Numbered from the stretch's first letter, positions 52,180-61,453 are shown. The stretch: DNA of 64,000 bases from Bhargavaea cecembensis (GCF_001619585.1 NZ_LQNT01000009.1:434001-498000); one strand, 5' to 3'. Notes: generated by a model from the sequence alone, not told the origin. Numbers and translations are program-made.

Positions 52180-52626
52180 GTGGCGATCCAGGATAAATTT
52201 AGGGAATACCGTGAAGATGTGCTCGGCATCAAGCAGAAAGAAATGGCATACAGATTAGGCGTGGATCCGGCTGTGCTGTCCAACTATGAACTCGGGAAGC
52301 GGGACTTCCCGAATGATTTGCTCGTCAAGGCAAAAGAAGTGTTCGGGATGACCGACGAGCATTTCCTGGCGATGATGCTCGGCAGACCTTACGGCGGGGG
52401 CGGACGGAACACGGCCCGTCTCCTTGAAGAGACCCGGGAAGCCCAGGCCCGCTATTACGCCTCTTTTGCAGAAGCATTTGGGGGAGCCATCGAGCAGTCG
52501 GGAGAGCTGCGCGAACTGATCGCTTTTGTCTCTGGACAGGATCCAAAAACGCGAAAAGAGATGCTGTCGGTCACAAAGCGCATGCTGGATATTTTTAAAG
52601 ACATGAACAGAGGCGAACACGCTTAA
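52180..52626 (+). CDS. XRE-family transcriptional regulator
   Basis: A 148-residue protein. The N-terminal helix-turn-helix (about 8-60) has KQKEMAYRLGVDPAVLSNYELGKRDFPNDLLVKAKEVF. The remainder is helical and likely forms dimers; no second known domain. The GTG start fits AAAAGGGGG. Inverted repeats lie 70-100 bases upstream, suggesting autoregulation. Targets are unknown, but the divergent 122-residue gene is a candidate. Confidence 0.9.
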   Translation: MAIQDKFREYREDVLGIKQKEMAYRLGVDPAVLSNYELGKRDFPNDLLVKAKEVFGMTDEHFLAMMLGRPYGGGGRNTARLLEETREAQARYYASFAEAFGGAIEQSGELRELIAFVSGQDPKTRKEMLSVTKRMLDIFKDMNRGEHA

Positions 52627-52635
52627 GAGAATCGG

Positions 52636-52692
52636 CAGTCCCTCCGTTTACGATTGTTTCAGGGCATCGTATAATGGAGGGACAGCCTTTTT
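52636..52692 (+). terminator. Terminator of the XRE regulator gene
   Basis: GTCCCTCC/GGAGGGAC (52638-52645 with 52676-52683) with an inner TTACGAT/ATCGTA-type pairing and a following TTTTTT. Confidence 0.82.
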
Positions 52693-52757
52693 TAGTTTGA
52701 TGGCTGTTTCCGCCATACGGCTTACCGGAATGGACGGAACTCAGCCCATAGAAAGCG

Positions 52758-54347
52758 GTGTTTTCATTGATCGATCAGCTTACGGAAGTCGCCGATATAT
52801 ATAGAACAGAAATAATTGATGCGATGGAGCAGCAAAAGAGGCTTCCCGTCACACATGAAGTGAGGGAACGGCAGTTCCGCCAGGCAGCAATGATGGTCCG
52901 CAACGACTGGCTGCGGCTTCTCCAGTCCGATCAGACCGGAACTGTCCGTTTTGCCTTCCCCGGCTATCCGCAGCCGGAAGCGGAAATCCGCCTGTTTAAT
53001 CCGCGGGCGGTATGCAGCGTCCACGGGGACAAGGGATGTGAGCATACGACGGCCGCCTATTTCGCGCTTTATCAGCGCTTTGCCTCCCTGTCAGATTGGC
53101 TTGCAGAGTGGCGTCATTCGGCAAGCCACATCCCCGCTCCGTCCCGGGCGGCGGAAAAGACGCCGGAAGCGTGGCGTGATGTGTTCGATCAGCTGACCGG
53201 CACCTTTCCTTCGATCGGGGAGAATCCCCCGTTCCATATGATTTCGTCTGCAGTCACACTGTACCGCCAGCAGGTGCGGGAGGCGGAGCCTCTGGAGCAG
53301 GAATGGAAACCGATCTTCCGGCTTTATGCAGGGCTGTTCGGTTTTCGCGCCGTCACTTCCGGTGCGCCGGCGGGCGGGTTCTCGATCGGTTATGACCGGT
53401 GGCAGTACGGCCGCCTTCTCGACTCGATCACGGACGGCATCAGGGACGAGCTGAAACTTCTTTCCACCACCCGCCGATTGTTTGCAGCCGATCCTTTTTA
53501 TCAGGACCTTGAGGAACTGATCCGGACACTTACTCTGGTTGCCGAAAATGCCCAGGGTCTCTGGCTGTCCATTTACCGCGAGATGTGGGAATCCCTTTTC
53601 AGCGGCAACGATGCACGGCAGCGTGAACTCGGGACGCTCCGCCAGATGAAAGCCGAGGGCGAAGATGCGCCTGCTCTCCGGCTCATGACCGCATATCTGG
53701 AAGTGCTGTCAGGCGTTCCAGCCACAGACCTGGATGCCCCGCTTGCCCAAAGCGATCTGCCGCTTTTCCCTTCCTATCTGGATATGGCATCCAGCCTTGC
53801 GGAAAATGGGCATGCCGATGAAGCACGAAATCTTCTCATGTCGCTCGTTCCTCAGATCAGAAACTATATGGAATCCGTGTCGTTCCTTGACCAGCGCACC
53901 GCGGCAGGCAGACTGGCAGACCTGTGCCGTGAAACGGACGTGCCAGATGAGACGGCGGCCGATATCTTGTTCCGATGCGGGAGCGCCGCGGAAGCCGAGT
54001 ATGCAGAATTTCTGCTAAGCCGCGGGCGCTACCTGGAATGGGCTGCGTACCATCATCTGAACCGCTCCAGTCTCGAAAGGATTGAACGGACCGGACTGAA
54101 GACGATGATGGATCAAGCACCGATGGAAGCCGTCTTCCTGATGAACGTCCATGTGGAGGAACAAATTGCCCAGAAAAGCAGGCAAAACTACCGGGAGGCC
54201 GTCCGGATACTAAAAAAGATGAAGCGAGCCGCGAAAAAGGCCGGGCGTACAGACTGGTGGTCCGGTTACGTCGCGGCACTGCGGCGGCGTCACCAGCGGC
54301 TCCGCGCACTCATGGAGGAACTTGAGAAAGGGGGCCTTCTGTCATGA
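52758..54347 (+). CDS. SWIM zinc-finger protein, YwqB-like
   Basis: A 529-residue protein. A zinc-finger-like CSVHGDKGCEH segment lies near residues 86-96; the rest is largely helical. Size and position directly before a SNF2 helicase match the Bacillus ywqB-ywqA pair. SWIM domains bind DNA or proteins, so it is probably a partner of the helicase. The GTG at 52758 is used here; a TTG nine bases further on is also possible. It overlaps the helicase gene by four bases. Confidence 0.85.
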   Translation: MFSLIDQLTEVADIYRTEIIDAMEQQKRLPVTHEVRERQFRQAAMMVRNDWLRLLQSDQTGTVRFAFPGYPQPEAEIRLFNPRAVCSVHGDKGCEHTTAAYFALYQRFASLSDWLAEWRHSASHIPAPSRAAEKTPEAWRDVFDQLTGTFPSIGENPPFHMISSAVTLYRQQVREAEPLEQEWKPIFRLYAGLFGFRAVTSGAPAGGFSIGYDRWQYGRLLDSITDGIRDELKLLSTTRRLFAADPFYQDLEELIRTLTLVAENAQGLWLSIYREMWESLFSGNDARQRELGTLRQMKAEGEDAPALRLMTAYLEVLSGVPATDLDAPLAQSDLPLFPSYLDMASSLAENGHADEARNLLMSLVPQIRNYMESVSFLDQRTAAGRLADLCRETDVPDETAADILFRCGSAAEAEYAEFLLSRGRYLEWAAYHHLNRSSLERIERTGLKTMMDQAPMEAVFLMNVHVEEQIAQKSRQNYREAVRILKKMKRAAKKAGRTDWWSGYVAALRRRHQRLRALMEELEKGGLLS

Positions 54348-57073
54348 AGCCTCTCACACTGAATCGCGATATCCGTCTATCCATCAGCGAATCGCCGGAC
54401 GGCGGGTTTCTGTTTGCGGGGTTTGACGGATCCGGTGACTTTATCGGGAGCCGGGCCCTGAAGGAACTGTTGTTTTTCAGCCATTTGCGCTCTTTTATGG
54501 GCCTCCTCATCGAGGACATGGACGGCGCCGTCCGGGCAGGAAGCCGTGAAGTCATCGAATCATTCGGCAGCCCTCATCCGTTTGTCCGTTTTATCGGTAA
54601 GACGGATGCCGACGAGCAGTGGATCAGCATAATTAAGGAAGCCGCCTCCATTTACCGGGAACCTGGGCTGCCCCGGATCATCGGTGCTCCGGGCGGTTCG
54701 CTGCAGGTCGCCGAAGGCGTCTCTGAAGAAGCCGCCCGTCTGCTCGGACGGGTCTTTTCCGAAATCCTGGCGGAGGGCGGCATCGGGCAGGAACGCCTGG
54801 AAGACGTGATCCGCTTCCGCCGGTCTGAAGTTGCTGAAGCACCGGATGTTCCCCTTCCTTTCAGAATGGCCCTCCGTCTTTCGGAGCCCGAAGATGAAGA
54901 AGGAGGTTGGATGCTGGAGAGCATCCTCGTGAATCCTAAAACCGGCACACACTGGTCACCCGCAGCAGGCAAAGTTTCAAAGTCTCCGTCTGAATCTCTC
55001 CCGAAAAAATGGAAGCCGCATGCGGGTCCCGTTTCCCGGATGCAGTCCAGGATCCGTACTGTCCTCTCGGGAGACCACGGCGGCGGGGACGACTCGTTTA
55101 TCGCCCTCTCCCTGGAGGACCATGAAGTTCGGGAATTCCTGAAGGACGATCTGCCTCTCCTGCAGGCGCTGGATATCGATGTCATCCTTCCCGGCTGGCT
55201 CCGGGAAGCCGCGGAACGCCGTGTGCGCGTGCGTGCTTCCGCCTCCGCCTCCTCATCCGGCAATGCCCGGCTTGAAGATGCACTCAGCTTCAACTGGACG
55301 TTTTCCCTCGGCGGTGCCGATATTCCCGCCGAACAATTTAAGCGGCTCGTTGAGGAAAAGCGGGAATTTATCCGGGCAGGCGACGAATGGTTCCGGCTGG
55401 ATGCCGCCTGGCTTGCCCGCATCCGCGAGATGATGGAGACGGCGGAGAAAAGCGGCTGGACTGTAAAGGACCTCCTGTTCCGGGACCTCGAAGAGGAAAT
55501 TGGGGCAGGCCGTGCCGAGCGGGAAGAAGAGGACGAAGACGATCCTCTGTTTGATTTCCTCCTTCAGCATTCACTGAAAGACGCGGTCGAGCGGATCCGC
55601 AGCAAGGAAGGCATACCGGAAACCCCTGTGCCCGCGGGACTGCAGGCAGAACTCCGGCCTTATCAGCAGAAAGGGTTTGACTGGCTTGTGTTTATGCGGG
55701 AGCACGGCTTCGGGGCTGTTCTTGCTGACGACATGGGACTCGGCAAAACGGTCCAGCTGATCGCCTACCTGCTCCATGTCCGGAAATCGGGAACAGCGGA
55801 AGCCCCTTCTCTCATCATCTGCCCGACATCTGTCATAGGCAACTGGCAAAAAGAGCTCCAGCGGTTTGCCCCCGACCACCCGGTCCTTGTCCACTATGGC
55901 ACTTCCCGCCTGAAGGGCAGTGAACTCGAAGCGTCGCTGGAATCACTCGGCAACGGGCTTGTCCTGACGACCTACGGCACATTCATGCAGGACCATGAGG
56001 TAATGACCTCGATGGAATGGGACGCCGTCTCGCTGGATGAGGCGCAGAACATCAAGAACATGCAGACCAAGCAGTCCAGGGCGGTCCGCAAGCTCCGGGG
56101 CCGGCACCACATCGCACTGACCGGCACGCCGATCGAAAACCGTCTCGCTGAACTGTGGGCAATCTTTGACTTTATCCACCGGGGCTACCTCGGCCGCTTC
56201 TCGGAGTTCCAGGAAGCATTTATCGGACCGATCGAGCGTGACGGATCGGAAAAGCAGATGCAGCGGTTACGCACGAAGATCTCTCCATTCCTTCTCCGGC
56301 GTACCAAATCCGATCCGGCGCTCAAGCTGAATCTTCCCGACAAGCTAGAGGAAAACGAATTCGTGCCGCTCACAGAGGAGCAGGCCGCGCTTTATGAGGG
56401 CTATATCAGTGAGACGAAGGCAAGCCTAATGGAAGCGGAGGGCTTCCGCAGGCGCGGCATCATCCTGAAGATGCTCAGCCGCCTGAAACAGCTTTGCAAC
56501 CACCCAGCGCTTTTCCTGAAGGAGCCATTCACAGAGCCGGACGACATGCTTGCCCGCTCCAAGAAGCTTGAGCGGATCATGACGCTCACTGCGGATATTG
56601 TCGATCGCGGCGAGCAGGTGCTCATCTTCACCCAGTACATCGGCATGGGTGAGCTGATCCGCCACTGCCTGTCCAGCCTCTATGATATCGAAGCGCCTTT
56701 CCTGACCGGGAGCATGCCAAAGGGCCGCCGTGACCGGCTCGTCGAGGAATTCCAGGAAGGCGGCTTCCCGGTGTTCATCCTGTCGCTGAAGGCTGGAGGC
56801 ACCGGACTGAACCTAACGGCTGCCAACCACGTGCTCCACGCCGACCGATGGTGGAATCCCGCCGTCGAAAATCAGGCGACTGACCGTGCCTACCGGATCG
56901 GCCAGGACCGCTTTGTGCACGTGCGCAAATTTGTGACGATCGGAACAATCGAAGAAAAGATCGATAAGATGATCGCCGAGAAAGCCGCCCTCTCCGCCGA
57001 CCTGATCCAGTCCGGCGCCTGGATCACGGAACTCACCGACGAAGAACTGAACGACTTGTTCTCCATCGGGTGA
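54344..57073 (+). CDS. SNF2-family DNA helicase/translocase (YwqA-like)
   Basis: A 909-residue ATPase. After a 430-residue N-terminal region comes the SNF2 core: DDMGLGKTVQL near 462-472, LDEAQNIKN near 564, ALTGTPIENRLAELW, and motif VI HADRWWNPAVENQATDRAYRIGQ. It lacks an extra DNA-binding domain at the C-terminus. Such proteins remodel protein-DNA complexes and help recover from transcription or replication conflicts. The start overlaps the YwqB-like gene (ATGA), so the two are coupled. Confidence 0.94.
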   Translation: MKPLTLNRDIRLSISESPDGGFLFAGFDGSGDFIGSRALKELLFFSHLRSFMGLLIEDMDGAVRAGSREVIESFGSPHPFVRFIGKTDADEQWISIIKEAASIYREPGLPRIIGAPGGSLQVAEGVSEEAARLLGRVFSEILAEGGIGQERLEDVIRFRRSEVAEAPDVPLPFRMALRLSEPEDEEGGWMLESILVNPKTGTHWSPAAGKVSKSPSESLPKKWKPHAGPVSRMQSRIRTVLSGDHGGGDDSFIALSLEDHEVREFLKDDLPLLQALDIDVILPGWLREAAERRVRVRASASASSSGNARLEDALSFNWTFSLGGADIPAEQFKRLVEEKREFIRAGDEWFRLDAAWLARIREMMETAEKSGWTVKDLLFRDLEEEIGAGRAEREEEDEDDPLFDFLLQHSLKDAVERIRSKEGIPETPVPAGLQAELRPYQQKGFDWLVFMREHGFGAVLADDMGLGKTVQLIAYLLHVRKSGTAEAPSLIICPTSVIGNWQKELQRFAPDHPVLVHYGTSRLKGSELEASLESLGNGLVLTTYGTFMQDHEVMTSMEWDAVSLDEAQNIKNMQTKQSRAVRKLRGRHHIALTGTPIENRLAELWAIFDFIHRGYLGRFSEFQEAFIGPIERDGSEKQMQRLRTKISPFLLRRTKSDPALKLNLPDKLEENEFVPLTEEQAALYEGYISETKASLMEAEGFRRRGIILKMLSRLKQLCNHPALFLKEPFTEPDDMLARSKKLERIMTLTADIVDRGEQVLIFTQYIGMGELIRHCLSSLYDIEAPFLTGSMPKGRRDRLVEEFQEGGFPVFILSLKAGGTGLNLTAANHVLHADRWWNPAVENQATDRAYRIGQDRFVHVRKFVTIGTIEEKIDKMIAEKAALSADLIQSGAWITELTDEELNDLFSIG

Positions 57074-57141
57074 ATGACGGGACAGCATCGGAATGTTGAT
57101 CAAACTATCTTGTCAATTCAAACCGTACTGCCATATGTAGC

Positions 57142-57178
57142 AGACGGCCCGGCCACCCCCATGGCCGGGCCGTCTTTT
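57142..57178. terminator. Bidirectional terminator after the SNF2 gene
   Basis: ACGGCCCGGCCA/TGGCCGGGCCGT stem (57144-57155 with 57162-57173) followed by TCTTTTA. It separates convergent genes. Confidence 0.9.
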
Positions 57179-57207
57179 ATCCTGTATCTTCCACCAAATT
57201 CACTCAT

Positions 57208-57369
57208 TCATCGCTTCATGACGAATTTCATAATGTCCGATTCTTGCCAATGACGGTCGTTCAGCTTTTTCTCCAGATAAATGACACGCTCGTTGAGGTG
57301 GGCGACAATCCGTATCAGCTGCTCGATCTGCTGCTCGGTCCGGCCGAGCTGTTTTTCAATGTGCTCCAT
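57208..57369 (-). CDS. 53-residue coiled-coil protein of unknown function
   Basis: A short gene with a good AAAGGATTT ribosome site and ATG start. The product begins EHIEKQLGRTEQQIEQLIRIV and continues with HLNERVIYLEKKL, a clear heptad pattern of hydrophobic residues, ending in a basic KFVMKR. It probably forms a short coiled coil. It lies downstream of ssb on the same strand and convergent with the helicase gene. No family is recognised; it may be missed by automated annotation because of its size. Confidence 0.75.
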   Translation of the reverse strand: MEHIEKQLGRTEQQIEQLIRIVAHLNERVIYLEKKLNDRHWQESDIMKFVMKR

Positions 57370-57461
57370 GCCATAAAATCCTTTCTGAAGAGTGTGGTGC
57401 GGGATGGTTCCGGCTCAGTGCCGATCATTTTCCGGCGTTGCGGTCCCGCCGGAAGCCGTGA

Positions 57462-58001
57462 TCATGGCCGGATCGGTTCTTCTTGTTCGTCTTCTTCCCG
57501 GTTTTCGAATACCAGGCCGGGTGGAAGGGTCTGCCCCCTGCCGGCCTGGCTCCCGTGGCGTTCGTGATGGGAGTCCTGCGTGACCCCGGCTTCCGGTCCC
57601 GTGTCCTGATACGGACCGGATCCGTTGCCACTTAATCGTTCCTGACTGTCCTCTTGCGGAATCTCGGCCACTGCAGTCGAGCGGGCAGGCGGTTTGGTGG
57701 CAAGGAAACGGACTTCCTCGCTCACCACCTCCGTGACATATACACGGTTTCCGCCTTTTTCATAGGACCTGGACTGGAGGCGGCCTCCTATACTGACAAG
57801 TGATCCCTTGCCACAGTACTTCACCGTATTGACTGCAGCCTTTCCCCAGGCCGTGCACAAAACGAAATCCGCGTCATTGTCCCGGTCATTCCTGAACCTC
57901 CGGTTGACGGCCAGCACAAAGCTGGTCTGGACCCTCCCTTCCGAGAGTTTCTTCAGTTCGGGATCTTTCGTGAGACGCCCGACCAATGCCACCTGATTCA
58001 A
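57462..58001 (-). CDS. ssbB: Single-stranded DNA-binding protein (SsbB-type)
   Basis: About 179 residues. The OB fold is in the first 105 (NQVALVGRLTKDPELKKLSEGRVQTSFVLAV). The tail is hydrophilic and acidic, ending EEDEQEEPIRP rather than the usual DDLPF-type tip, so contact with SSB partner proteins may differ. The TTG start at 58001 is preceded by GAAGGAGGTG. The location beside ywpF matches Bacillus ssbB (ywpH), a competence-induced SSB; two AAAA-N5-TTTT ComK-type boxes lie upstream. Confidence 0.88.
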   Translation of the reverse strand: MNQVALVGRLTKDPELKKLSEGRVQTSFVLAVNRRFRNDRDNDADFVLCTAWGKAAVNTVKYCGKGSLVSIGGRLQSRSYEKGGNRVYVTEVVSEEVRFLATKPPARSTAVAEIPQEDSQERLSGNGSGPYQDTGPEAGVTQDSHHERHGSQAGRGQTLPPGLVFENREEDEQEEPIRP

Positions 58002-58059
58002 TGGTTCACCTCCTTCACTGTGGTTGAGCCAATCATACCTGACCCGGGACAACTGCAGC

Positions 58060-58111
58060 AAAACACCATTTTTGAAGTATGAGCCCGTTTTTTGCCGCAA
58101 AATTGATTTTT
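58060..58111 (-). promoter_or_regulatory. Two ComK-type AT boxes upstream of ssb
   Basis: AAAA-N5-TTTT occurs at 58060-58072 and 58099-58111. The nearer one abuts a TTGCTG-N18-TATGAT promoter of ssb. The gap between boxes (26 bases) is not one of the classical ComK spacings, so this is tentative. Confidence 0.35.
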
Positions 58112-58238
58112 CAGCACCCTAAATCCGTTTAGGAAAATAGCCGGCCCCTTGTACCACCTGCGTTTCCAGGCAACTTCAGGGACACTCCAATATTCAATTC
58201 CGGCAATTTCCGAAAGAATTTTCGGGCAGATGCGGGTA

Positions 58239-58247
58239 TGGTATACT
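58239..58247 (+). promoter_or_regulatory. Extended -10 promoter of ywpF
   Basis: TGGTATACT with the TG extension (TATACT at 58242-58247) and only a weak -35. An ATG at 58238 lies inside it and so cannot be the start codon. Confidence 0.55.
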
Positions 58248-58279
58248 TGGCGTACGAAAATACTGGGGGGCGAAGGTCT

Positions 58280-58723
58280 TTGAAGTCGTTTAAACTGCTG
58301 TCAGTCGATTTTGATAAGGATGGAGAATTTTTCTCGTGTCCCCTTGTCGACGGGATCATCATCAATGAAGAAAACAGCCGCCGCTCCTGGATCCTGGAAA
58401 TGTTCATTGATAAGGAGCACAAGACAGTGTTTGATGAATGGCTTGAATCGGGTGAAATCCTGAACGCCAAGGCGGTCATATCCTATCCGGAGAACGAGCC
58501 GGCCGGTTTCAGGCTCGCAGTCTATGCCGTGAAGGAAATCGGCGACCACATCTCGGTCCTTCTGAAAGGACCGCTGAAGCGGGTCCGCTCCCAATACGCT
58601 GAACACCTACTCGAGGAACTGATCGCCGAAGGGCTGCAGGGCGATGACATGCTCGACCGCTTCCGGGAGGACATGAAAAACCGGCCGCAGCTTAAGCGCG
58701 ACCGGGACAAACATCATTCTTGA
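58280..58723 (+). CDS. ywpF: YwpF-family protein
   Basis: About 147 residues from a TTG start with GGGGGG nine bases upstream. The sequence SFKLLSVDFDKDGEFFSCPLVDGIIINEENSRRSWILEMFI is the YwpF pattern, as is YAEHLLEELIAEGLQGDDMLDRFR. The ATG at 58238 is rejected because it overlaps the predicted -10. The function of YwpF is unknown. It is divergent from ssb, as in Bacillus. Confidence 0.8.
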   Translation: MKSFKLLSVDFDKDGEFFSCPLVDGIIINEENSRRSWILEMFIDKEHKTVFDEWLESGEILNAKAVISYPENEPAGFRLAVYAVKEIGDHISVLLKGPLKRVRSQYAEHLLEELIAEGLQGDDMLDRFREDMKNRPQLKRDRDKHHS

Positions 58724-58754
58724 TGGACCGTCTCAACCCGCGGTCCTTTCCATG

Positions 58755-58793
58755 AAAAAACCCGGCCGGGCGATTGCCCGGGCCGGGTTTTTT
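58755..58793. terminator. Bidirectional terminator of ywpF and the lipoprotein gene
   Basis: AAAAAACCCGGCC and GGCCGGGTTTTTT flank a GGGC/GCCC inner stem: symmetrical A- and T-runs between convergent genes. Confidence 0.9.
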
Positions 58794-58797
58794 CTCA

Positions 58798-59139
58798 TTA
58801 GCCTCCGCCCATACCGCCGCCGTTGCGGTTGCCGTTGCGGTTAAGATCATCTTCGATGATATCTTCCCGATTTTCGACATCCGTTCCGCCGCCGTTGCCA
58901 TTGCCGAACTCACCGAATCCCGGACCTGTACCGTCAGGATCGACCGTGTGGTTCCTGTCTCTGTCCATGCCGTTACCGTTGTCGTTCCGGTTACCGTTTC
59001 CGTTGAACATCTCATTCGTGTCTTCCCGGACGTCCTCCATCGGTGTCTCGTTGTTATTCGGGAGCGCGTTGTTGTCGTTCCCGTTGCACCCCGCAAGCAT
59101 GACAGCGGTGGCAAACAGTGCAGGTACCGCTTTTTTCAT
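58798..59139 (-). CDS. Small Asn/Gly-rich lipoprotein
   Basis: A 113-residue lipoprotein. The lipobox VMLAGC has the cysteine at 18. The mature part is low-complexity and rich in N, G, D and R, ending NRNGGGMGGG; no domain. It is probably disordered outside the membrane. ATG with a GGAGGGGAGG ribosome site. Function unknown. Confidence 0.78.
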   Translation of the reverse strand: MKKAVPALFATAVMLAGCNGNDNNALPNNNETPMEDVREDTNEMFNGNGNRNDNGNGMDRDRNHTVDPDGTGPGFGEFGNGNGGGTDVENREDIIEDDLNRNGNRNGGGMGGG

Positions 59140-59340
59140 TTAAAAATCCTCCCCTCCGGCTGTTGTGTGAGGTTTCCGCACGACCGTCCGGACGGCCACT
59201 TCGCCTCGGTCATCACGCAGGCCTGCGCGATAACCTTAGCTTGGCCGTTTGGGGAGGAACGATGATAAAATTCGCATTTCCTATTTCAGCCTTTGCTTCC
59301 CGCATGAAGCGAAGTTTCCTGCACATGCTAAGTGTACAGG
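59140..59340. other. Intergenic spacer
   Basis: Between the lipoprotein gene and fabZ. No gene or strong terminator for fabZ was identified here. Confidence 0.5.
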
Positions 59341-59802
59341 TCAGGCTTTTGTGTCCTCCGTTTTTGTGTCTTCCGCTTTCGGGCCAATTGCGAACAGGAT
59401 ATCCGCTTCACAGGCAATTTCGCCGTCGACACGGGCGATGGCATGGCCCTTGCCCATCGTGCCCCGAAGTCGAGTAAGCTCGACTTCCAGATCCAGCCGG
59501 TCGCCCGGCTTTACCTGACGTTTAAACCGGCAATTATCGATGCCGGTGAAAAACGCCAGCCTGCCTGCATTGTCTTTTATGGAAAGTACTGCAGTCGCAC
59601 CGACCTGTGCGAGCGCCTCGACGATCAGGACGCCCGGCATGACGGGATAGCCGGGAAAATGTCCATTAAAAAAATCTTCATTAATGGTTACGTTCTTGTA
59701 GCCCGCCGCCCGCTTGCCCTCTTCCAGTTCCGTGATTCGGTCGACCAGAAGAAACGGATAGCGGTGCGGCAGGATTGCCTGGATCTGTTCTGTCGTTAAC
59801 AT
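59341..59802 (-). CDS. fabZ: 3-hydroxyacyl-ACP dehydratase FabZ
   Basis: A 153-residue hot-dog-fold enzyme of fatty acid elongation. It has [13 protein letters not shown], then [23 protein letters not shown] with catalytic His and Glu. The C-terminus has an extra 12-residue EDTK-type repeat tail. The ATG at 59802 follows GAAGGAGGAG. It lies just downstream of the EpuA-like gene, an arrangement close to mbl also seen in Bacillus. Confidence 0.95.
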   Translation of the reverse strand: MLTTEQIQAILPHRYPFLLVDRITELEEGKRAAGYKNVTINEDFFNGHFPGYPVMPGVLIVEALAQVGATAVLSIKDNAGRLAFFTGIDNCRFKRQVKPGDRLDLEVELTRLRGTMGKGHAIARVDGEIACEADILFAIGPKAEDTKTEDTKA

Positions 59803-59839
59803 GTGTGCTCCTCCTTCAATATGGCCTGCCTGACGGGGG

Positions 59840-60328
59840 TCATACATCGCCTTTAATCATTTTCCAAATGTGCTGCCAGGTCTCCGGCTTCAGGGCATCT
59901 AACGCCTTGCCATCACCGATAATACCATAGCCGAACATCACGCCCAGTACCGCCGCAGCCACTACGCCAAGCAGGAACAGCAGCACGCGCAGCCAGATCG
60001 GGATAAGCCGGATCTGGACCCAGCGTACGGCCTCCTGCCGGCTTCCGTCGCCTTCAGCCTGTTTTGATGCAAGTTTCTTTCGGGCTGCAGTACGGGCTTT
60101 TTCCCGCTCCGCTGTCCGGTTCGTCGCCTTGAACACTTTGCCTTGCGGGCGTTCCTTGGAAGGAACGCCGGTCTGAACAGCTGTCCCTGCTCTGCTCTGT
60201 GCGGCGTTTTTCTGACGCTCGGCGGTCCGGTTTGTAGCGCGGAACGTTCGTCCGTCGCCGGATTGGCTGATTTTCCCTCGGTCTTGCCGATTGCTGGTTT
60301 TCTGTTCGAGCTTTTCTTTTCCAGTCAT
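59840..60328 (-). CDS. EpuA-like membrane protein (often labelled RNA polymerase beta subunit)
   Basis: A 162-residue protein. A hydrophilic basic N-terminal half contains two copies of a motif ([15 protein letters not shown] and [17 protein letters not shown]). One membrane helix (about 115-135, [30 protein letters not shown]) and a short tail follow. Similar proteins are commonly annotated DNA-directed RNA polymerase subunit beta by family name, but the sequence shows no polymerase feature. Function uncertain. It sits between mbl and fabZ. Confidence 0.72.
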   Translation of the reverse strand: MTGKEKLEQKTSNRQDRGKISQSGDGRTFRATNRTAERQKNAAQSRAGTAVQTGVPSKERPQGKVFKATNRTAEREKARTAARKKLASKQAEGDGSRQEAVRWVQIRLIPIWLRVLLFLLGVVAAAVLGVMFGYGIIGDGKALDALKPETWQHIWKMIKGDV

Positions 60329-60355
60329 TGCAATCTCCCTAATCCATGCACTGAT

Positions 60356-61351
60356 TTAGCTTTTGACGAATACCGGCCGCTGGCGGTCCAGCATAATGCC
60401 TGTTCCGGCCACGACGCATCCAAGCGGATCGTCCGCCAGGTAGACCGGAACCTTCACCTGCTCGGACAGAAGGCTGTCGATTCCATTTAATAGCGCACCG
60501 CCGCCCGTCAGGATGATACCGCGGTCGATGATGTCTGCCGATAGTTCCGGAGGGGTCTTCTCCAGGACGTTCCTAGCACCCTGAACGATGGTCAGGACCG
60601 ATTCCCGGATGGCCCCTGCAATTTTGTCCGAATCCACTGTGACGGCTCGTGGAAGGCCGCTGACGAGGTCCCGGCCGCGAATGTCGATCGTTTTCTTTTC
60701 CGAACCCGGAAGAGCCGTCCCGATCTCCTTTTTGATCAGCTCCGCGGTCGGCTCCCCGATCAGCAGCTGTTCGTGCTTCTTGATATACTGCAGAATGTCC
60801 GCATCAAACGTAGTGCCGCCGATTTTCACGGACTGGCTTGTAACGATCCCGCCCATCGACAGAACTGCGATGTCGGTCGTACCGCCTCCGATATCGATGA
60901 TCATGTTGCCGCTCGGCTGGAAGATATCCATACCGGCTCCAATCGCAGCCACCTTTGGCTCTTCTTCTATGTATACACGGCGTGCACCCGCCTTGAGTGC
61001 GGCATCCTGAATCGCTTTCTGCTCAACTGTGGTCACTTCGACCGGACAGCAGATCAGGATTCTCGGTTTGCGGAGAAAGCCTTTAACGCCCAGACGGTCG
61101 ATAAATTTGGTCAGCATGGCTTCAGTCATATCAAAATCTGCAATGACGCCGTCTTTCAGCGGACGGATGGTCTGGATGGTTTCCGGCGCACGTCCGAGCA
61201 TCCGGTATGCCTCATCCCCGACTGCCAGAACCTGTTTCGTTTTCGGATCGATCGCGACCACAGACGGCTCGTTCAGCACGACACCGCTTCCCTTCACGTG
61301 GATCAGCGTGTTCGACGTGCCGAGATCGATTCCGATATCTTTGTAGAACAT
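60356..61351 (-). CDS. mbl: MreB-like actin homologue Mbl
   Basis: A 331-residue actin-fold protein. Phosphate-binding motifs are GIDLGTSNTLIHVKG and IIDIGGGTTDIAVLSMGG; ILTGGGALLNGIDSLL is the adenosine motif. Mbl guides lateral cell-wall synthesis, with RodA, PBPs and LytE. It lies next to spoIIID as in Bacillus subtilis, which distinguishes it from MreB. The ATG follows GGAAGGAG. Confidence 0.95.
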   Translation of the reverse strand: MFYKDIGIDLGTSNTLIHVKGSGVVLNEPSVVAIDPKTKQVLAVGDEAYRMLGRAPETIQTIRPLKDGVIADFDMTEAMLTKFIDRLGVKGFLRKPRILICCPVEVTTVEQKAIQDAALKAGARRVYIEEEPKVAAIGAGMDIFQPSGNMIIDIGGGTTDIAVLSMGGIVTSQSVKIGGTTFDADILQYIKKHEQLLIGEPTAELIKKEIGTALPGSEKKTIDIRGRDLVSGLPRAVTVDSDKIAGAIRESVLTIVQGARNVLEKTPPELSADIIDRGIILTGGGALLNGIDSLLSEQVKVPVYLADDPLGCVVAGTGIMLDRQRPVFVKS

Positions 61352-61453
61352 ATCCGTGCTCCTTCCATCAGGCTACCGTACGTTTATCTGTCTTGTCCCA
61401 TTTTATCATAGCGGCAAGACAATGAACATATGGGAATCCTGGCGTCCGGCCCA

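Noticed and set aside
58238-58279. ATG start for ywpF at 58238
   Set aside because: This ATG lies within the extended -10 element, so the transcript would not contain it.
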